Below are positions 50,005 through 61,796 of a stretch of 64,000 bases of DNA, piece after piece (position 1 is the first letter of the stretch; each line of letters starts with the position of its first letter). The stretch covers positions 16,120,001 to 16,184,000 of the forward strand of contig OU612072.1 of the NCBI GenBank assembly GCA_914767715.1. The letters run 5' to 3'. The notes beneath the pieces were generated by a model. The model did no database searches. It had not been told where the DNA came from and saw only the letters and a program-made list of their open reading frames with translations. The position numbers and the translations under genes are program-made. The DNA is from Membranipora membranacea (lineage: Eukaryota > Bryozoa > Gymnolaemata > Cheilostomatida > Membraniporidae).

Positions 50005-52312
50005 GACGAGTGCGGTACCAGCTCTGAAAAGAGAAAAAAATTCATTTAAATTCAAATCTTAATCTATCATCACTTGGTCAATTTGAAAGATACCACTTAA
50101 GTTTATTGCCCAAATAAGATGCTCAAATCAGTGTGAGCTGAATATTAGCACAGTTACAACCTTCATTAACATTGTTGTTAAATTCATTTACATTTAATAG
50201 CAAATTATCAGTAAAATTTAAATAACAACTCAATTATATCTTCTTTGATAGTTTCATTGTGAAATGGTGTCTGGAAATCTGTTGTGGAGGTAGTTTTATT
50301 AAATGATAGTTTTTTGAATATTCAGCGGCTCAAAAAAGTAAACAAATATACATTTTTGAAACTTAGTATGCATTCAGACTATACTCACTCCTTTATCAGA
50401 AATGTTGATGAACTCGATATGCTGCAAGCAGGATAATGTGACATCTGTAAGCAAACCATCCCTTTATATATGTTTATATCCAGATGTAACTCAAAGCACA
50501 GCTGTGCTCACAGTTCCACCTCCGATAACCAGAGTAATTAATGACTTGAACTTCCACATTTCCCATCACTTTAGATTTTAGTGGAGGCTGCAGTTTTCAA
50601 GTTTTGATTGATCATCAAACTATCTCTGAAATACTACCAAACAATCTATTCATGCGGTCAGCTCACATCCATTTTTGCTGAGTAATGGTTATGGACAAAT
50701 GATTTGGCAGGCAGTAGGAGGTTGCTGTAAAGTCAAATTGATTGATCTGTCTGAAAAACTAAATTGCATGTTCATCATTCTAAAAAAATTTATTTCATGG
50801 AGTGTTATTGATATGAATGGTATGACACTTCAAAATAGTAAGATTACCGCTGCAACAAGATGCTGTGTATCATCATTCACTATAATATAAACTGCAAAAA
50901 GACCAAGTAAACCTCATACCAAGTAATGCATATATGAACTGTGACCTTTATAATTGAATAAAATATGGATAACACTCGTATTATCTCATACATCCCCAAA
51001 AATATCCTGTTCGGTCTCACAGCAAAATCCACATGGATTCCTAAATGTTGAGATTGAGTTTGTTTGGTGTTGGAGGGGTGCTAGAGGGAGGATTTAATAT
51101 GAAGTTTTCTAACAATGTGGATCAGAAAAAACGCAATTACATACATAATTAAAATTCTTCACCTTATATTTTGGGACTTTTTGTATCCTTCTTTGCAATA
51201 AACAAAAATAGGGTCAACAACCTTTTAAATTTTTCTTGATTATTTTTCTTATTAAGGAAGTCAATCAATTTAGACTGTCAAAACATACTTCCTGAACATG
51301 ATTTAATTACTCAAAATTCCCTACTTTGATTTGGAATGGATGCATGGTTTTAGCGATAAGAAATTTCAAACAGTAGCAAATGAATATAAATATCAATTTA
51401 GGTTTTCATTACCCTTAAATCAAGCCAATAGAAATTCGAAAGTATTTCAGCCTCCCTGTTTAGCCTTCCATTCCCTTTAGACTTGACCACTTGAACTTGT
51501 AAGTGGAGAACATCCCATGCTTCGATTTCACAACAACTTTAAGAGTTATCAAATCATTGAAATAGCATTGGCACATTTTTTCACCAACTGTTGTGTCCCT
51601 TCATTCTATTTGCGCAACCCTATCCCGTTGAAGCAGCATGAGGGATTAACGGAGGCACCAATGCCTGTGAGACTTGAGGCACGGTTTCAGGAACCAAAAT
51701 CATCCATTCAAATAGAGAGTAGGCAACTTCATTTGAAATGGGACAATGATTGATTGGAATTTTGCTTGTCAGCAGAAGTTGGTAAACCAATATTGAACAG
51801 AAATTGGATGCTTTCTGAATTGGATGTATATAAAGTGAGTGCTGGAATGCCATTATCATTATCATTATCATTATAATAAGGGTATCAGAGGAATGTTTGG
51901 CCGTGTCTCCATGGGAACTCTAGGTTTCAGTCTTGTTACAACATAGAAGAGGGTAATAACTTGCAGAAAATAAAGTGCATCATTCACTTACAGCAACTTT
52001 CTAATGCTAGTGCTAATACAACAATGGCTATTGCTCACGGCAACTGGCCTATTAATCAATATCAATATAAATGTGATTTATAAACAAAAATTTCCCAGCC
52101 CAAGCAGATGTTAACGGAAGATATGTCTGGGTGATTTATGTGATTGAGCTGAACTTTGAAAGTACTGCCTCTATTAATTAAAGATTTCGAAGAAAAAAGG
52201 CGACAAAATTAGTTCAATTCCTAGTCACTAACAATCATCCTAATGTCTGTTTTGTTTCTAAAATGAATCCTAGAGTCGGGAAAAAGTGACTGTCAATAGT
52301 AAGACAAGTATT

Positions 52313-53607
52313 GAGCATAACATCCATTTTCATATGTTTGTACTATGGAGTAACTTACAGAGCAGCCATGCTTACTGTTAAAGAATAGCTCATGACTTGG
52401 ACTTCCAGTTTTTCCATCAATCTTGATTCGAGTTTGCTACAGTATTTAATAAAATCACCAAATACTCTGATGATGTGAAATTTGCTGAGTAATACCTATT
52501 TAGAATTGGCATAGCAATGGGAAGTTGCTGTCAAGTCAAATTGATTGATCTGTCTCATTAACCTTTTGACACCTCATCGTCTTCTAATCGATTTGAAAAG
52601 TGTCAAATTCTGCTCAAATTAAAAAGCTTGGAGTCAATGAACTCATATGGGAGTATGCAATGTACTTTTAACACTGGCCCTACTAATGCTTATCTTAGTA
52701 GGGTGCTCTTTATCAAACAATGAAACAATGAATGACAAACAAACACCATAATGTTCCTTTTGGTGATATGCTATGCGAGACTAGGCAGGGGTTGCAAAAA
52801 GAGAATTTGTCTTTGATAGTATATGTAAATTATGATATATCAGAATATGTCACCTCAATATTTTAGGATTGCTAGAAATAATCTTCTTTGATCCTGTTAA
52901 ATCTGTTATAGGAATTCAATGTCGATCTTTACAAGTATTTTGAGTGCATGAGAATAAAAGGAGGGTTATTGAGGGTGCTATATTCGCATTCGGCAATTGT
53001 TTGAGGAAAATTTGAAGGCCTCTTTGCAATGCGTGGTGCACAAGGTGCATTATTCATTGAGGTTTTGTCTAAGTTGAAGTTTTACAAGATTTTATTTGAT
53101 GTTACTGTTAATCTGTGAAACTAAAATGGTAAAATGCGTTTAATTGAATATGGTGCTAGCATCGGCGCCTCATAAAAATCATGCTGTCAATGAACTACCT
53201 GTGGATTAAAGCAAACTATGGGGAGACAAATATTTAAACACAAGTTTACCGTTATAGGAACCTCGAATTAAGCCCCACAATACGTAAGCTTAGTAAAAAA
53301 ACTTAGCAACAAAATGAGCATGAAAGTAAGAGGAATTGGTGTACACACACCAAGGCTCACTGGGCAACAATGAAGTTAAAAGCTCCCATAACGCTTTAAA
53401 CCAGTGCAGCTATTTGGGCACGAAACAAAATTGCCTGACCCGAACAAGCCAAGTAATTATGACCAATCGACCTGCTCTTAGTCAAAAAGATGATGCACAT
53501 TTATACAACACCAAAAAATCATCCCTTTGTATTCGCTCATATCTTGGAGTCGGTCATCGCCCAGATATGGTTGCTATTCCATAACCGATAACAACATTAT
53601 TTAATGA
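52313..53607. other. Central spacer of the palindrome
   Basis: About 1.3 kb with no reverse-complement partner. The part at about 52,360-52,560 is a diverged direct copy of 50,490-50,760 (shared 'ttgctgagtaat' and 'gtcaaattgattgatctgtc'), the region upstream of the left TPW promoter. No gene seen. Confidence 0.6.
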
Positions 53608-54039
53608 GTATACTTGTCTTACTATTGACAGTCACTTTTTCCCCGACTCTTGGATTTATTTTAGAAAAAACGGACATAAGGGTGATTGTTAGTGACTAGG
53701 AATTGAACTAATTTTGCCGCCTTTTTTCTTCGAAATCTTTAATTAATAGAAGCAGTACTTTCAAAGTTCAGCTCAATCACATAAATCACCCAGGCATATC
53801 TTCCGTTAACATCTGTTTGAGCTGGGAAAATATTGTTTGTAAATGACATTCATAGTGATATTGATTAATAGGTCAGTTACCGTGAGCAATAGCCATTGTT
53901 GTATTAGCACTAGGAAGTTGCTGTAAGTGATTGATGCACTTTATTTTCTGCAAGTTATTACGCTCTTCTATGTTGTAACAAGACTGAAACCTAGAGTTCC
54001 CCTGGAGACACGTCCAAACTTTCCTCTGATCTCCTTTTT

Positions 54040-54088
54040 ATAATGATAATGATAATGATAATGATAATGATAATGATAATGATAATGG
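54040..54088. repeat. Hexanucleotide microsatellite (ATAATG)n
   Basis: About eight uninterrupted ATAATG units. The mirror position in the left arm (51,853-51,880) has only about four, showing that the arms have diverged in repeat number. Confidence 0.9.
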
Positions 54089-55540
54089 CATTCCAGCACT
54101 CACTTTATATACATCCAATTCAGAAAGCATCCAATTTCTGTTCAATATTGGTTTACCAACTACTGCTGACAAGCAAAATTTCCATCAATCATTGGCCCAT
54201 TTCAAATGAAGTTGCCTACTCTCTATTTGAATGGATGATTTTGGTTCCTGAAACCGTGCCTCAAGTGTCACAGGCATTGGTGCTTCCGTTAATCCCTCAT
54301 GCTGCTTCAAAGGGATAGGGTTGCCCAAATAGACTGAAGGGACACAAAAGTTGCGTGAAAAAATGTGCCAAAGCTATTTCAATGATTTGATAACTCTTAA
54401 AGTTGTTGTGAAATCGAAGCTTGGGATGTTCTTTACTTACAAGTTCAAGTGGTCAAGTTTAAAGGGAATGGAAGGCTAAACAGAGAGGCTGAAATACTTT
54501 CGAATTTCTATTGGCTTGATTTAAGGGTAATGAAAACCTAAATTGATAATTATATTCATTTGTTACTGTTTGAAATTCTCTTATCGCTAAAACCAAGCAT
54601 CCATTCCAAATCCAAGTAGGAATTTTTGAGTAATTGATCATGCTTAGGAAGTATGTTTTGACAGTTTAAATTGATTGACTTCTTTATCACGAAAAGTAAT
54701 CAACAGAAATTTAAAAGGTTGTTGACCCTATTTTTGAAAGTACATGTCACCCAGCTGTTTATTGCAAGAAGAATTTTAATTAGGTATGTAATTGTGTTTT
54801 TTCTGATCCATATTCTTAGAAAACTTCATATTAAATCCTACCTCTAGCACCCCTCCAACACCAAACAAACTCAATCTCAACATTTATGAATCCATGTGGA
54901 TTTTGCTGTGAGAGCGAACAGGATATTTTTGGGGAGGTATGAGATAATATGAGTGTTATCCATATTTTAATCAAATATAAAGGTCACAGTTCATATATGC
55001 ATTACTTGGTAAGAGGTTTATTTTGTCTTTTTCCAGATTTTATTATAGTGAATGATGATACACAGTATCTCATTGCAGCGGTAATCTTATTAATTTGAAG
55101 TGTCATACCATTCATATCGATAACACTACATGACACTTTTTCAATTTTTTTAGAATGATGAACATTCAAATTAGTTTATCAGACAGATCAATCAATTTGA
55201 CTTTACAGCAACCTCCTACTGCCTGCCATGTCATTTGTCCATAAGCATTACTCAGCAAAAATGGATGTGAGCTGACCGCATGAATAGATTGTTTGGTAGT
55301 CATTCAAGGTGCAACCTCCACATTTGAAAGTGAATACAAATCATAAGTGACGACATGAGTTGAAAAAAATAATTTGTTTTATTAAATAGTTTGATGATCA
55401 ATCAACATTTGAACACTGCAGCGTCCACTAAAATCTAAAGTGATGGGAAATGTGGAAGTTTAAGTCATTAATTACTTTTGTTATCGGAGGTGGAACTGAG
55501 AGCACAGCTGTGCTTTTAGTTACATCTGGATATAAACATA

Positions 55541-55620
55541 TATAAAGGGATGGTTTGCTTACAGATGTCACATTATCCTGCTTGCAGCATATCGAGTTCA
55601 TCAACATTTCTGATAAAGGA
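55541..55620 (+). promoter_or_regulatory. TATA box and untranslated first exon of TPW gene
   Basis: TATAAAGGG at 55,541 follows a second TATA-like stretch at 55,531. About 80 bp later lies a GTGAGT donor at 55,621, matching an acceptor (TTTTCAG) at 55,979-55,985 just upstream of the coding exon. The arrangement suggests transcription starting near 55,570, a short leader exon and a 365-bp intron. The same box and donor are kept in the mirror position (about 50,385-50,470). Confidence 0.55.
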
Positions 55621-56004
55621 GTGAGTATAGTCTGAATGTATACTAAGTTTCAAAAATGTATATTCGTTTACTTTTTTGAGCCGCTGAATATTCAAAAAAC
55701 TATCATTTAATAAAACTACCTCCACAACAGATTTCCAGACACCATTTCAAAATGAAACTATCAAAGAAGATATAATTGAGTTGTTATTTAAATTATACTG
55801 ATAATTTGCTATTCAATGTAAATGAATTTAACAACAATGTTAATGAAGGTTATAACTGTGCTAATATTCAGCTCACACTGATTTGAGCATCTTATTTGGG
55901 CTATAAACTTAAGTGGTATCTTTCAAATTGACCAAGTGATGATAGATTAAGATTTAGATGCAAATGAACTTTTTTCTCTTTTCAGAGCTGGTGCCGCACT
56001 CGTC

Positions 56005-56469
56005 ATGAAGGCCATGGCAATATCATCTGTGTTTTGTTTGGTGGCGATCTCTGTATCTATTGCAAGTCCTCCCCGGTATCCGAAAAATGCTCCAAGACCG
56101 AGTACACCTTGGAGACCTGTTTCTTCTTGCAGATTTAGAACTCCTTGGATATGCAAATTTAGTACTCCCTGGTCATCTCCAACTCTTAAACCATCTCATG
56201 CTCCTTGCAGATTTAGTACTCCTTGGGCATCTAATAATCCTTGCAGATTTAGAACTCCCTGGACATCTCCAACTCTTAAACCATCTCATGCTCCTTGCAC
56301 ATTTAGTACTCCTTGGGCATCTAATAATCCTTGCAGATCTAGAACTCCCTGGACATCTCCAACTCTTAAACCATCTCATGCTCCTTGCACATTTAGTACT
56401 CCTTGGGCATCTAATAATCCTTGCAGAGTTAGTACTCCTCGGAAATCTGAGAAAAAATCACATCACTAG
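56005..56469 (+). CDS. Intact TPW-repeat secreted protein, 154 aa
   Basis: The coding exon begins after an acceptor at 55,985. The chosen ATG at 56,005 gives a clean signal peptide (MKAMAISSVFCLVAISVSIA) and is kept in the mirror copy. The mature part is repetitive. A lead-in (RPSTPW, SSCRFRTPW, CKFSTPW) precedes about three 30-residue units of the form TSPTLKPSHAPC, TFSTPWASNNPC, RSRTPW. Each unit has two Cys 12 residues apart, three Pro-Trp or Pro-Cys turns and several Arg/Lys/His. The C-terminus is basic (KSEKKSHH). There are no dibasic or Gly-amide sites between units, so a classic neuropeptide precursor is unlikely. A secreted disulfide-linked structural, matrix or defence protein is possible. 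I know no family with this unit. Its frame is the only one of the three with a signal peptide. Confidence 0.65.
   Translation: MKAMAISSVFCLVAISVSIASPPRYPKNAPRPSTPWRPVSSCRFRTPWICKFSTPWSSPTLKPSHAPCRFSTPWASNNPCRFRTPWTSPTLKPSHAPCTFSTPWASNNPCRSRTPWTSPTLKPSHAPCTFSTPWASNNPCRVSTPRKSEKKSHH
56175..56432 (+). repeat. 90-bp coding tandem repeat
   Basis: About three units of 90 bp, each starting near 'acatctccaactcttaaacc'. The corresponding left-arm array has about four units. Copy number therefore changes in steps of 30 codons without frame loss. Confidence 0.85.
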
Positions 56470-56681
56470 ATCATCGGATGTTCAGCAGCAGGTGGTGATG
56501 CAACTTCAATAGAAGAGTGAGTTACATATGTATTCATATAAGTTTATTTGTGTTTGTCTGACTTTATCAAAAATTAAGGCTTTCTTTTCACCTTGTAAGC
56601 AGCTTGAAAATTGCACAATTTCCAATTTAACTAGGTGACTCTGTAATAAGATATTGAATTTCACACTCACTCTTTGTTTTA

Positions 56682-56793
56682 GATACATCAAACAGACCAG
56701 AAAGGCCTCTTGCTGCTGTGGCAACCATGATCTCCAACCGACAACATGGAACTTCACATTCTTTCTTGACCGGGACCACATATCGACTCCTTT
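56682..56793 (+). CDS. Cys-cluster exon downstream of TPW gene
   Basis: After an acceptor (TTTGTTTTAG) the sequence encodes YIKQTRKASCCCGNHDLQ, then PTTWNFTFFLD and DHISTPL with a stop. A GTGAGT donor at 56,518 would join it in the same frame as the TPW repeats, except that TAG at 56,467 intervenes; sixteen open codons separate that TAG from the donor. The exon exists four times, once per duplication unit (near 46,650, 49,180, 56,700 and 60,310). In the outer copies the ending extends past STPL. It is either part of the 3' untranslated region or the relic of a longer protein. Confidence 0.35.
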
Positions 56794-57286
56794 GTAAATG
56801 AACATCCTCCTGTTTTTATTATATAACCCTTGTTTTCTATCCTTAAAACACAAACTGACTGTGCATGGCCTCACCGTAAGTTTTCACTTTGTGAGTCATG
56901 TTAAATATAACACAATGCAAATTATATAAACGTCCAGCTGAATTTATCCAAATAATTATACCATTTTATTAGCAAACTCAATGATTTTCGAGTTGATTTC
57001 CTGCCCTATATTTTGAAGTTTACTGGGTTTCGTACAATGGAACTTTTTTTTTCGTTCAATACTACTTTCAAAACTCTGTGGATAAAGTAGTATCAGTAAG
57101 AGAACATGTGCAAGATGACATTGGAACCGGGAAATCATAGTAAAAACATTTACACACAGCGCTATATTCATGCCATCAAAGCTTGAAGGAGATTGACTCA
57201 CATCTTGAGATGATAAAAGCTTAGGTGTCACCTTCACAGCTAAGTACACCAAAAATATAAAATCACAATAGAAACCCTGATGTTAC

Positions 57287-57388
57287 CTGCGGATATTCTG
57301 TTCCTTCGGACAAATACTGACAGGGCAACTTCAAGACCTCGTTACAAGCTTTTGCTTCTGCTGATTGGCTTCTTTTGAAGATGTGTTG
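57287..57388 (-). CDS. 34-codon phase-0 exon conserved in both arms (right copy)
   Basis: Mirror of 48,538-48,639. It encodes QHIFKRSQSAEAKACNEVLK then LPCQYLSEGTEYPQ between an intact CTACAG acceptor and a GTAACA donor. Every base difference I see from the left copy changes an amino acid (L/H, N/I, E/K, K/E, P/S, I/Y, W/Q). Function unknown, and it may be non-coding. Confidence 0.35.
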
Positions 57389-58269
57389 CTGTAGAAATAT
57401 TGACAATGTCAAGCTCAAATTCATAAATTCTGTTAAGAAAAAAAATGTCAAATAACTGGCAAATGATATGCATAAACAGATTGACAAGCTGAAGAAATAG
57501 AATCAATTAACTGCATGAAAGAGTGGTGTTCTCACCATATTACTTGATCTCCAAAAGTCAAATCCGGTTAAGATCTAAGATGAGCACCACTGATGCCATC
57601 AGTTCTACTCTCAATTTGAGATTATAAGTATTCATACTCAGATCACAATGAGTGTCCAAATGTCGTGGCAAATTTTGTACATGTTCAAAGCCTGCCAGTC
57701 AGCCCTGCGTGAGATGGCAATCTCACTGCATCACAGACCAAATCAATCAAAGCCAACCTGAGATGAGCTGTCCATGTTGTCTGTATTATCAGCATGTTCA
57801 GAACACAGCACTACACCTGGTTGCAATGGATAGTGAACCCAAACAATAACCAGGAAACGCCAGTCCCAGCACAAACCTAGGCAGATCAGCCTTTTCAAAT
57901 AAATTTCATACATTATTTTGTCAGTGAATCGAACCAGCCTTATGAATTATTATCATTCAATCCTACCAAATTCTGCAAAATTTGCGTTCGTCATTTTCTG
58001 CTTCCTCCTTCCTTTTTCGTCATTTAATTTATGGTAGCAACATGCTTCATTTATCCTACCCACTATATAGTTTGTACAGTGGTCTGAAAGGACTTTTTTC
58101 TTGGTGGACACTCTACACTCTGGGTTGAGAATAGTTTTGAGAATCTTTTGAAATTTCTAGATCAAATTATGCAGAAGTAATGATCTGTAATAGTATGATC
58201 GATATATGGTCAAAAGAGACAATTCACACTCTTTTTGAACAGAATTCAGTGGGAGCTGCGTCCTGTAAT

Positions 58270-59763
58270 GTCCGTAAAATGATATTATTGGTTTCCTAAA
58301 TGTAACCACGTTGACATTTTAATTACACTGGGCGTGATGAGATATTACTATGGTAACCATTCCATTTCAATCAAAGACCAGGCACCTAGCATTTCTAACT
58401 AATAGATGATTCATCGTTAATGTATTTTTGCCATATCATTTTAACTGTTAGTTGAGTTCGTTGAATAGAGAAGAATAGAAGCATTAACAACAGCTCGCTC
58501 TTTTCCCATATTTCCATATCACCATCTTACGACCAAACTCACAAGCACTCTTTCACGCTGACTTAGAACTCAACTTGACATACAATGCAATACGTGACGA
58601 GCACTTTGGCACTATAATAACACCCCACAGATATCCAGAAACACGCTAATCTCCTTAGAGCAAATGGTGGAGGACTGCGACGATCTCCGCTGCTCTCAGC
58701 CAAGCGATAATCAAGGACGATCATCTAAGGTGCCGGATGGATTATGTGCCTTCATATTAAATAAATAATATCTACACCGAAGAAGTAAGTTAAACTTGAC
58801 TCTAACAGCCAGACAGCACATCATGACAATATTATCTTCACACAATTAATCTTGCGACACTACTGCTATTACCTAAACTGTCTGGATAGTGACTTTTTAA
58901 ATAATTATTACGCTGCCACGGAATCCTCAACCTGTAAGCTACCGCTCACTACTTCAGATCCGGAGGGATGGTATAATGATATGCTGGCCATCTGAAAGAA
59001 ACAGCATGATTGAAACTGGTTGCCCAAGCGCAAGGGTGAATAATATTGCTGCGGTCCAAGTTGTGGACAAAAACCAGTCAGTGACGCCACCCGTTGTACT
59101 ATGCTTGTCAACTTGCGGATCGGATAACGGATATTGATGAGTACGACTTCATGGCCACGAGCGCTATCCATACTGAGCTGAGGAATAGAGTATACTCGGA
59201 GATTTATATTGTGTTGTTATTTTTTCGTCTTAATGTTGATTTGATGGACTTTTGTTATTTAAACTATCGTACCTTTACATATAAAGAATATGAATATTTT
59301 GCGCATTGATAATTTTAAGATTTGGATGAGCGAGGACTCTCATGTTTTAAAAGCTGGGTGTATGTTATATCCGTAAAATGACATTATTGGTTTCCTAAAT
59401 GTAACCACGTTGACATTTTACTTACACTGGTCGTAGTGAGATATTACTATGGTAACCATTCCATTTCAATCAAAGACCAGGCACCTAGCATTTCTAACTA
59501 ATAGATGATTAATCGTTAATGTATTTTAGCCACATCATTTTAACTGTCAGTTGAGTTCGTTGAATAGAGAAGAATAGAAGCATTAACAACAGCTCGGTCT
59601 TTCCCCTTGTTTCCATCTCACCATCTTACGATCCAACTCACAAGCACTCTTTCACGCTAGCTATAAGATCTTAAAACTCAACTTGACATACAATGCAATA
59701 CATGACGAGCACTTTGGCACTATAATAACACCCCACAGATATCCAGATACACGCTAATTTCAT
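58270..59763. repeat. Right-arm-only duplication flanking a 0.7-kb insert
   Basis: A block of about 385 bp ('tccgtaaaatga' to 'acacgctaat') occurs at 58,270-58,653 and again at about 59,370-59,755, with few differences. Between them lies about 715 bp (58,654-59,369) with no counterpart in the left arm, which has the block once (about 47,290-47,650). The insert has short open frames on both strands (58,908-59,171 minus, 59,094-59,309 plus) that I do not recognise. It accounts for most of the extra length of the right arm. Confidence 0.75.
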
Positions 59764-59974
59764 TATAGCAGTCCTAAAGGTTCCCCATCTATATTTTTGT
59801 GCGAGAACTCAGTTCCCACGGGTTCCCACTGACTCAGGACACTGGGTATGTAGCACCCTACACACAAACATATTTATTTAAGACGTTTTCCTGATGAATG
59901 TTTATGATTTTCAGGCCAACGAATATTCAATTTACTCTAATTATAAACTTGCAAGGTCAGTTTATACAACATCT

Positions 59975-60120
59975 TTGGACGTTTTTAACAGTGCTTCGAA
60001 ACCGAGTACCCCTTGGATATCTGCTACTCCTTGCAGATTTCCTACTCCTTGGAAATGCAGATTTAGTACTCCCTGGACATCTCACACCCCAAAAACATCT
60101 CATGCTCCTTGTAGAGTTAC
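59975..60120 (+). pseudogene. Outer TPW-repeat copy, right arm (degraded)
   Basis: Reads SKPSTPWISATPCRFPTPW, KCRFSTPWTSHTPKTSHAPC and then RVTYPRVYTSPY to a stop near 60,190. It is the mirror of 46,880-47,060 and keeps the Cys that the left copy lost. No signal peptide is joined to it. The open frame starting at 59,894 runs in from sequence that is non-coding elsewhere in the palindrome. Probably non-functional. Confidence 0.55.
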
Positions 60121-61796
60121 ATATCCTCGGGTGTATACCTCTCCTTATATAACTGTTTATTTGTATACGGCTGTCTCTATTATAGAATAAGACCTGATCG
60201 TCAGCTTGTGAACAGCTTGAGTATCACAAAAATTACCAAATTAACTAGGATACTCTGTAGTTAGATAATGAATTTCACACTCACTCTTTGTTTTAGATAC
60301 ATCAAACAGACCAAGAAGGCCTCTTGCTGCTGTGGCAACCAAGATCTACAACCAACAACTTGGAATTTCGCATTCTTTCTTGATATGGACCACATATCGA
60401 CTCCTTTGATGATAAACACCCTCCTGCTTTTATTATATTATAACCACTTTATAGAAACCCAAACTGACTGTGCATGGCTTCACTGAAAGTTTTCTCTTTG
60501 TGAGTCATGTTAAATAAAACACAATGCAAATTTTATCAAACTCACCTCAGTGACCTTATTAAAATGCATTAGTATGATTAAAACAGTTTCTTTCTATTTT
60601 GGTTGGAGAATATTCTAAGAAAGGACATGTTGGATTGCAGAAGTATCTATAGGTATTCAAATCAGTTGATGTACTTCTGTTTTGAAGTGGTTGTAAGTAA
60701 TAGCAAAGCCATGCTATGAATAGCCCTTTGATTGATTGATGAACGTGACTTACTTTGTCAATCAATTGGTTTTGAAATGTCGAGGCTGCATTTTTCCAAA
60801 TTTGATAGAATACCACATTATCTCATCACGTGGTAAACTCACATCCATTTTTGCTGATCTGCAAATGACATAAGAAAGTGAGGTTGCTATTTAGATCAAA
60901 CCTAGGCAAATCAGCCGTTTTAAATATTTTTTATTCATTTGCAACTAAATCAACCAAGCCTCATGAATCATCATCATTTAATCCTACCTAATGTTGTTAA
61001 CTTGTATTATTGTTTGCCACTCTCTGTTTCTTCTTTTCTTTTTTCATCTTATTCACGCAATTTATGATACCATGATTTCATTATCCTACACACTATATAG
61101 TATGTAACACCTTACCACTTATATCTTTTTATTCAAGTCTTTTTTTGTATCTATGTTTATGTGTGTGAGGTCAAGTTATTTTTAGTTTGCTTTAATTATA
61201 GACTTCTAGAAAACCTCAATAAATATAATAATTAAATAAATTTAGGCAAATTAATCCATCGGTCGAATAAACTCATTTTGTGATCATAATTTCCAATATA
61301 TGTGTAAAAATGTCAAATACTTAATGTTCTCTTTTACGAAAGGAAAATCAAATCTATATAAAAGTGATATAACTTGATCAACAGAAAACTGCAAGTCAAT
61401 GAGCTTTGTAGGAAATACATAATGTGCTATGAACATGGGCCCTTTTAATGTTGAGCTTAGTGAGTTGCTTATTTGCCACCGTTTAACAATGATGTGCTAT
61501 GATGAAAGTGAAAATTAAATTGTGAAAACTGCAAGTAAATTATCATGATGAGGATGTTAATACATATAGTTGCACAGTTGCAGTTTGAGATGCTTTACCT
61601 CGAATTTGAGAAATCTGATAAAGGTTAACGACCCCATTTTTGAAAGTACAAATCACCTCTTTTTTTTGAAAAGGTGGATAAAAATTGAAGCTGATAAATG
61701 AAAAAGTTTTACCTCTCAAAGAAACTTAAAATCATTGCCTTTCACTTATCACCATCAATTTATCACAATAGTGATAGAAACTACATTTGTGGGTAG

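Larger units (their letters stand above)
44894..61796. repeat. Giant imperfect palindrome (~16.9 kb)
   Basis: The left arm (44,894 to about 52,312) and right arm (about 53,608 to 61,796) are reverse complements with moderate divergence and indels. Anchors I checked: 'ctacccgcaaatgtgg' at 44,894 versus its complement ending 61,796; the ATTT repeat at 45,450 and 61,230; outer TPW copies at 46,836-47,138 and 59,894-60,190; a 34-codon exon at 48,538 and 57,388; inner TPW copies at 49,449-50,004 and 56,005-56,469; TATA regions at 50,465 and 55,541; hexamer microsatellites at 51,853 and 54,043; and 'gagtcgggaaaaagtgact' at 52,272 versus its complement at 53,648. The unpaired centre is about 1.3 kb. 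It could be an inverted duplication maintained by gene conversion. If an assembly artefact, the arms should be near-identical, and they are not. Confidence 0.92.

Noticed and set aside
49539-50006. Antisense Arg/Cys/Ser-rich repeat frame (RWFKSWRCPGSSRSAR)
   Set aside because: Shadow of the same 90-bp repeat on the opposite strand; no start context, promoter or conservation of its own.
56005-56469. TPW gene as a neuropeptide precursor
   Set aside because: No dibasic or Gly-Lys-Arg cleavage signals separate the repeats, and the units contain paired Cys throughout.
56060-56512. Long open frame of Leu-rich repeats (LLNHLMLLAHLVLLGHLIIL) overlapping the TPW gene, with mirror frames at 49,406-49,810
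   Set aside because: It is an alternative frame of the 90-bp repeat. It has no signal peptide, and any 90-bp repeat free of stops in one unit stays open in several frames. The TPW frame has the signal peptide and leader exon.
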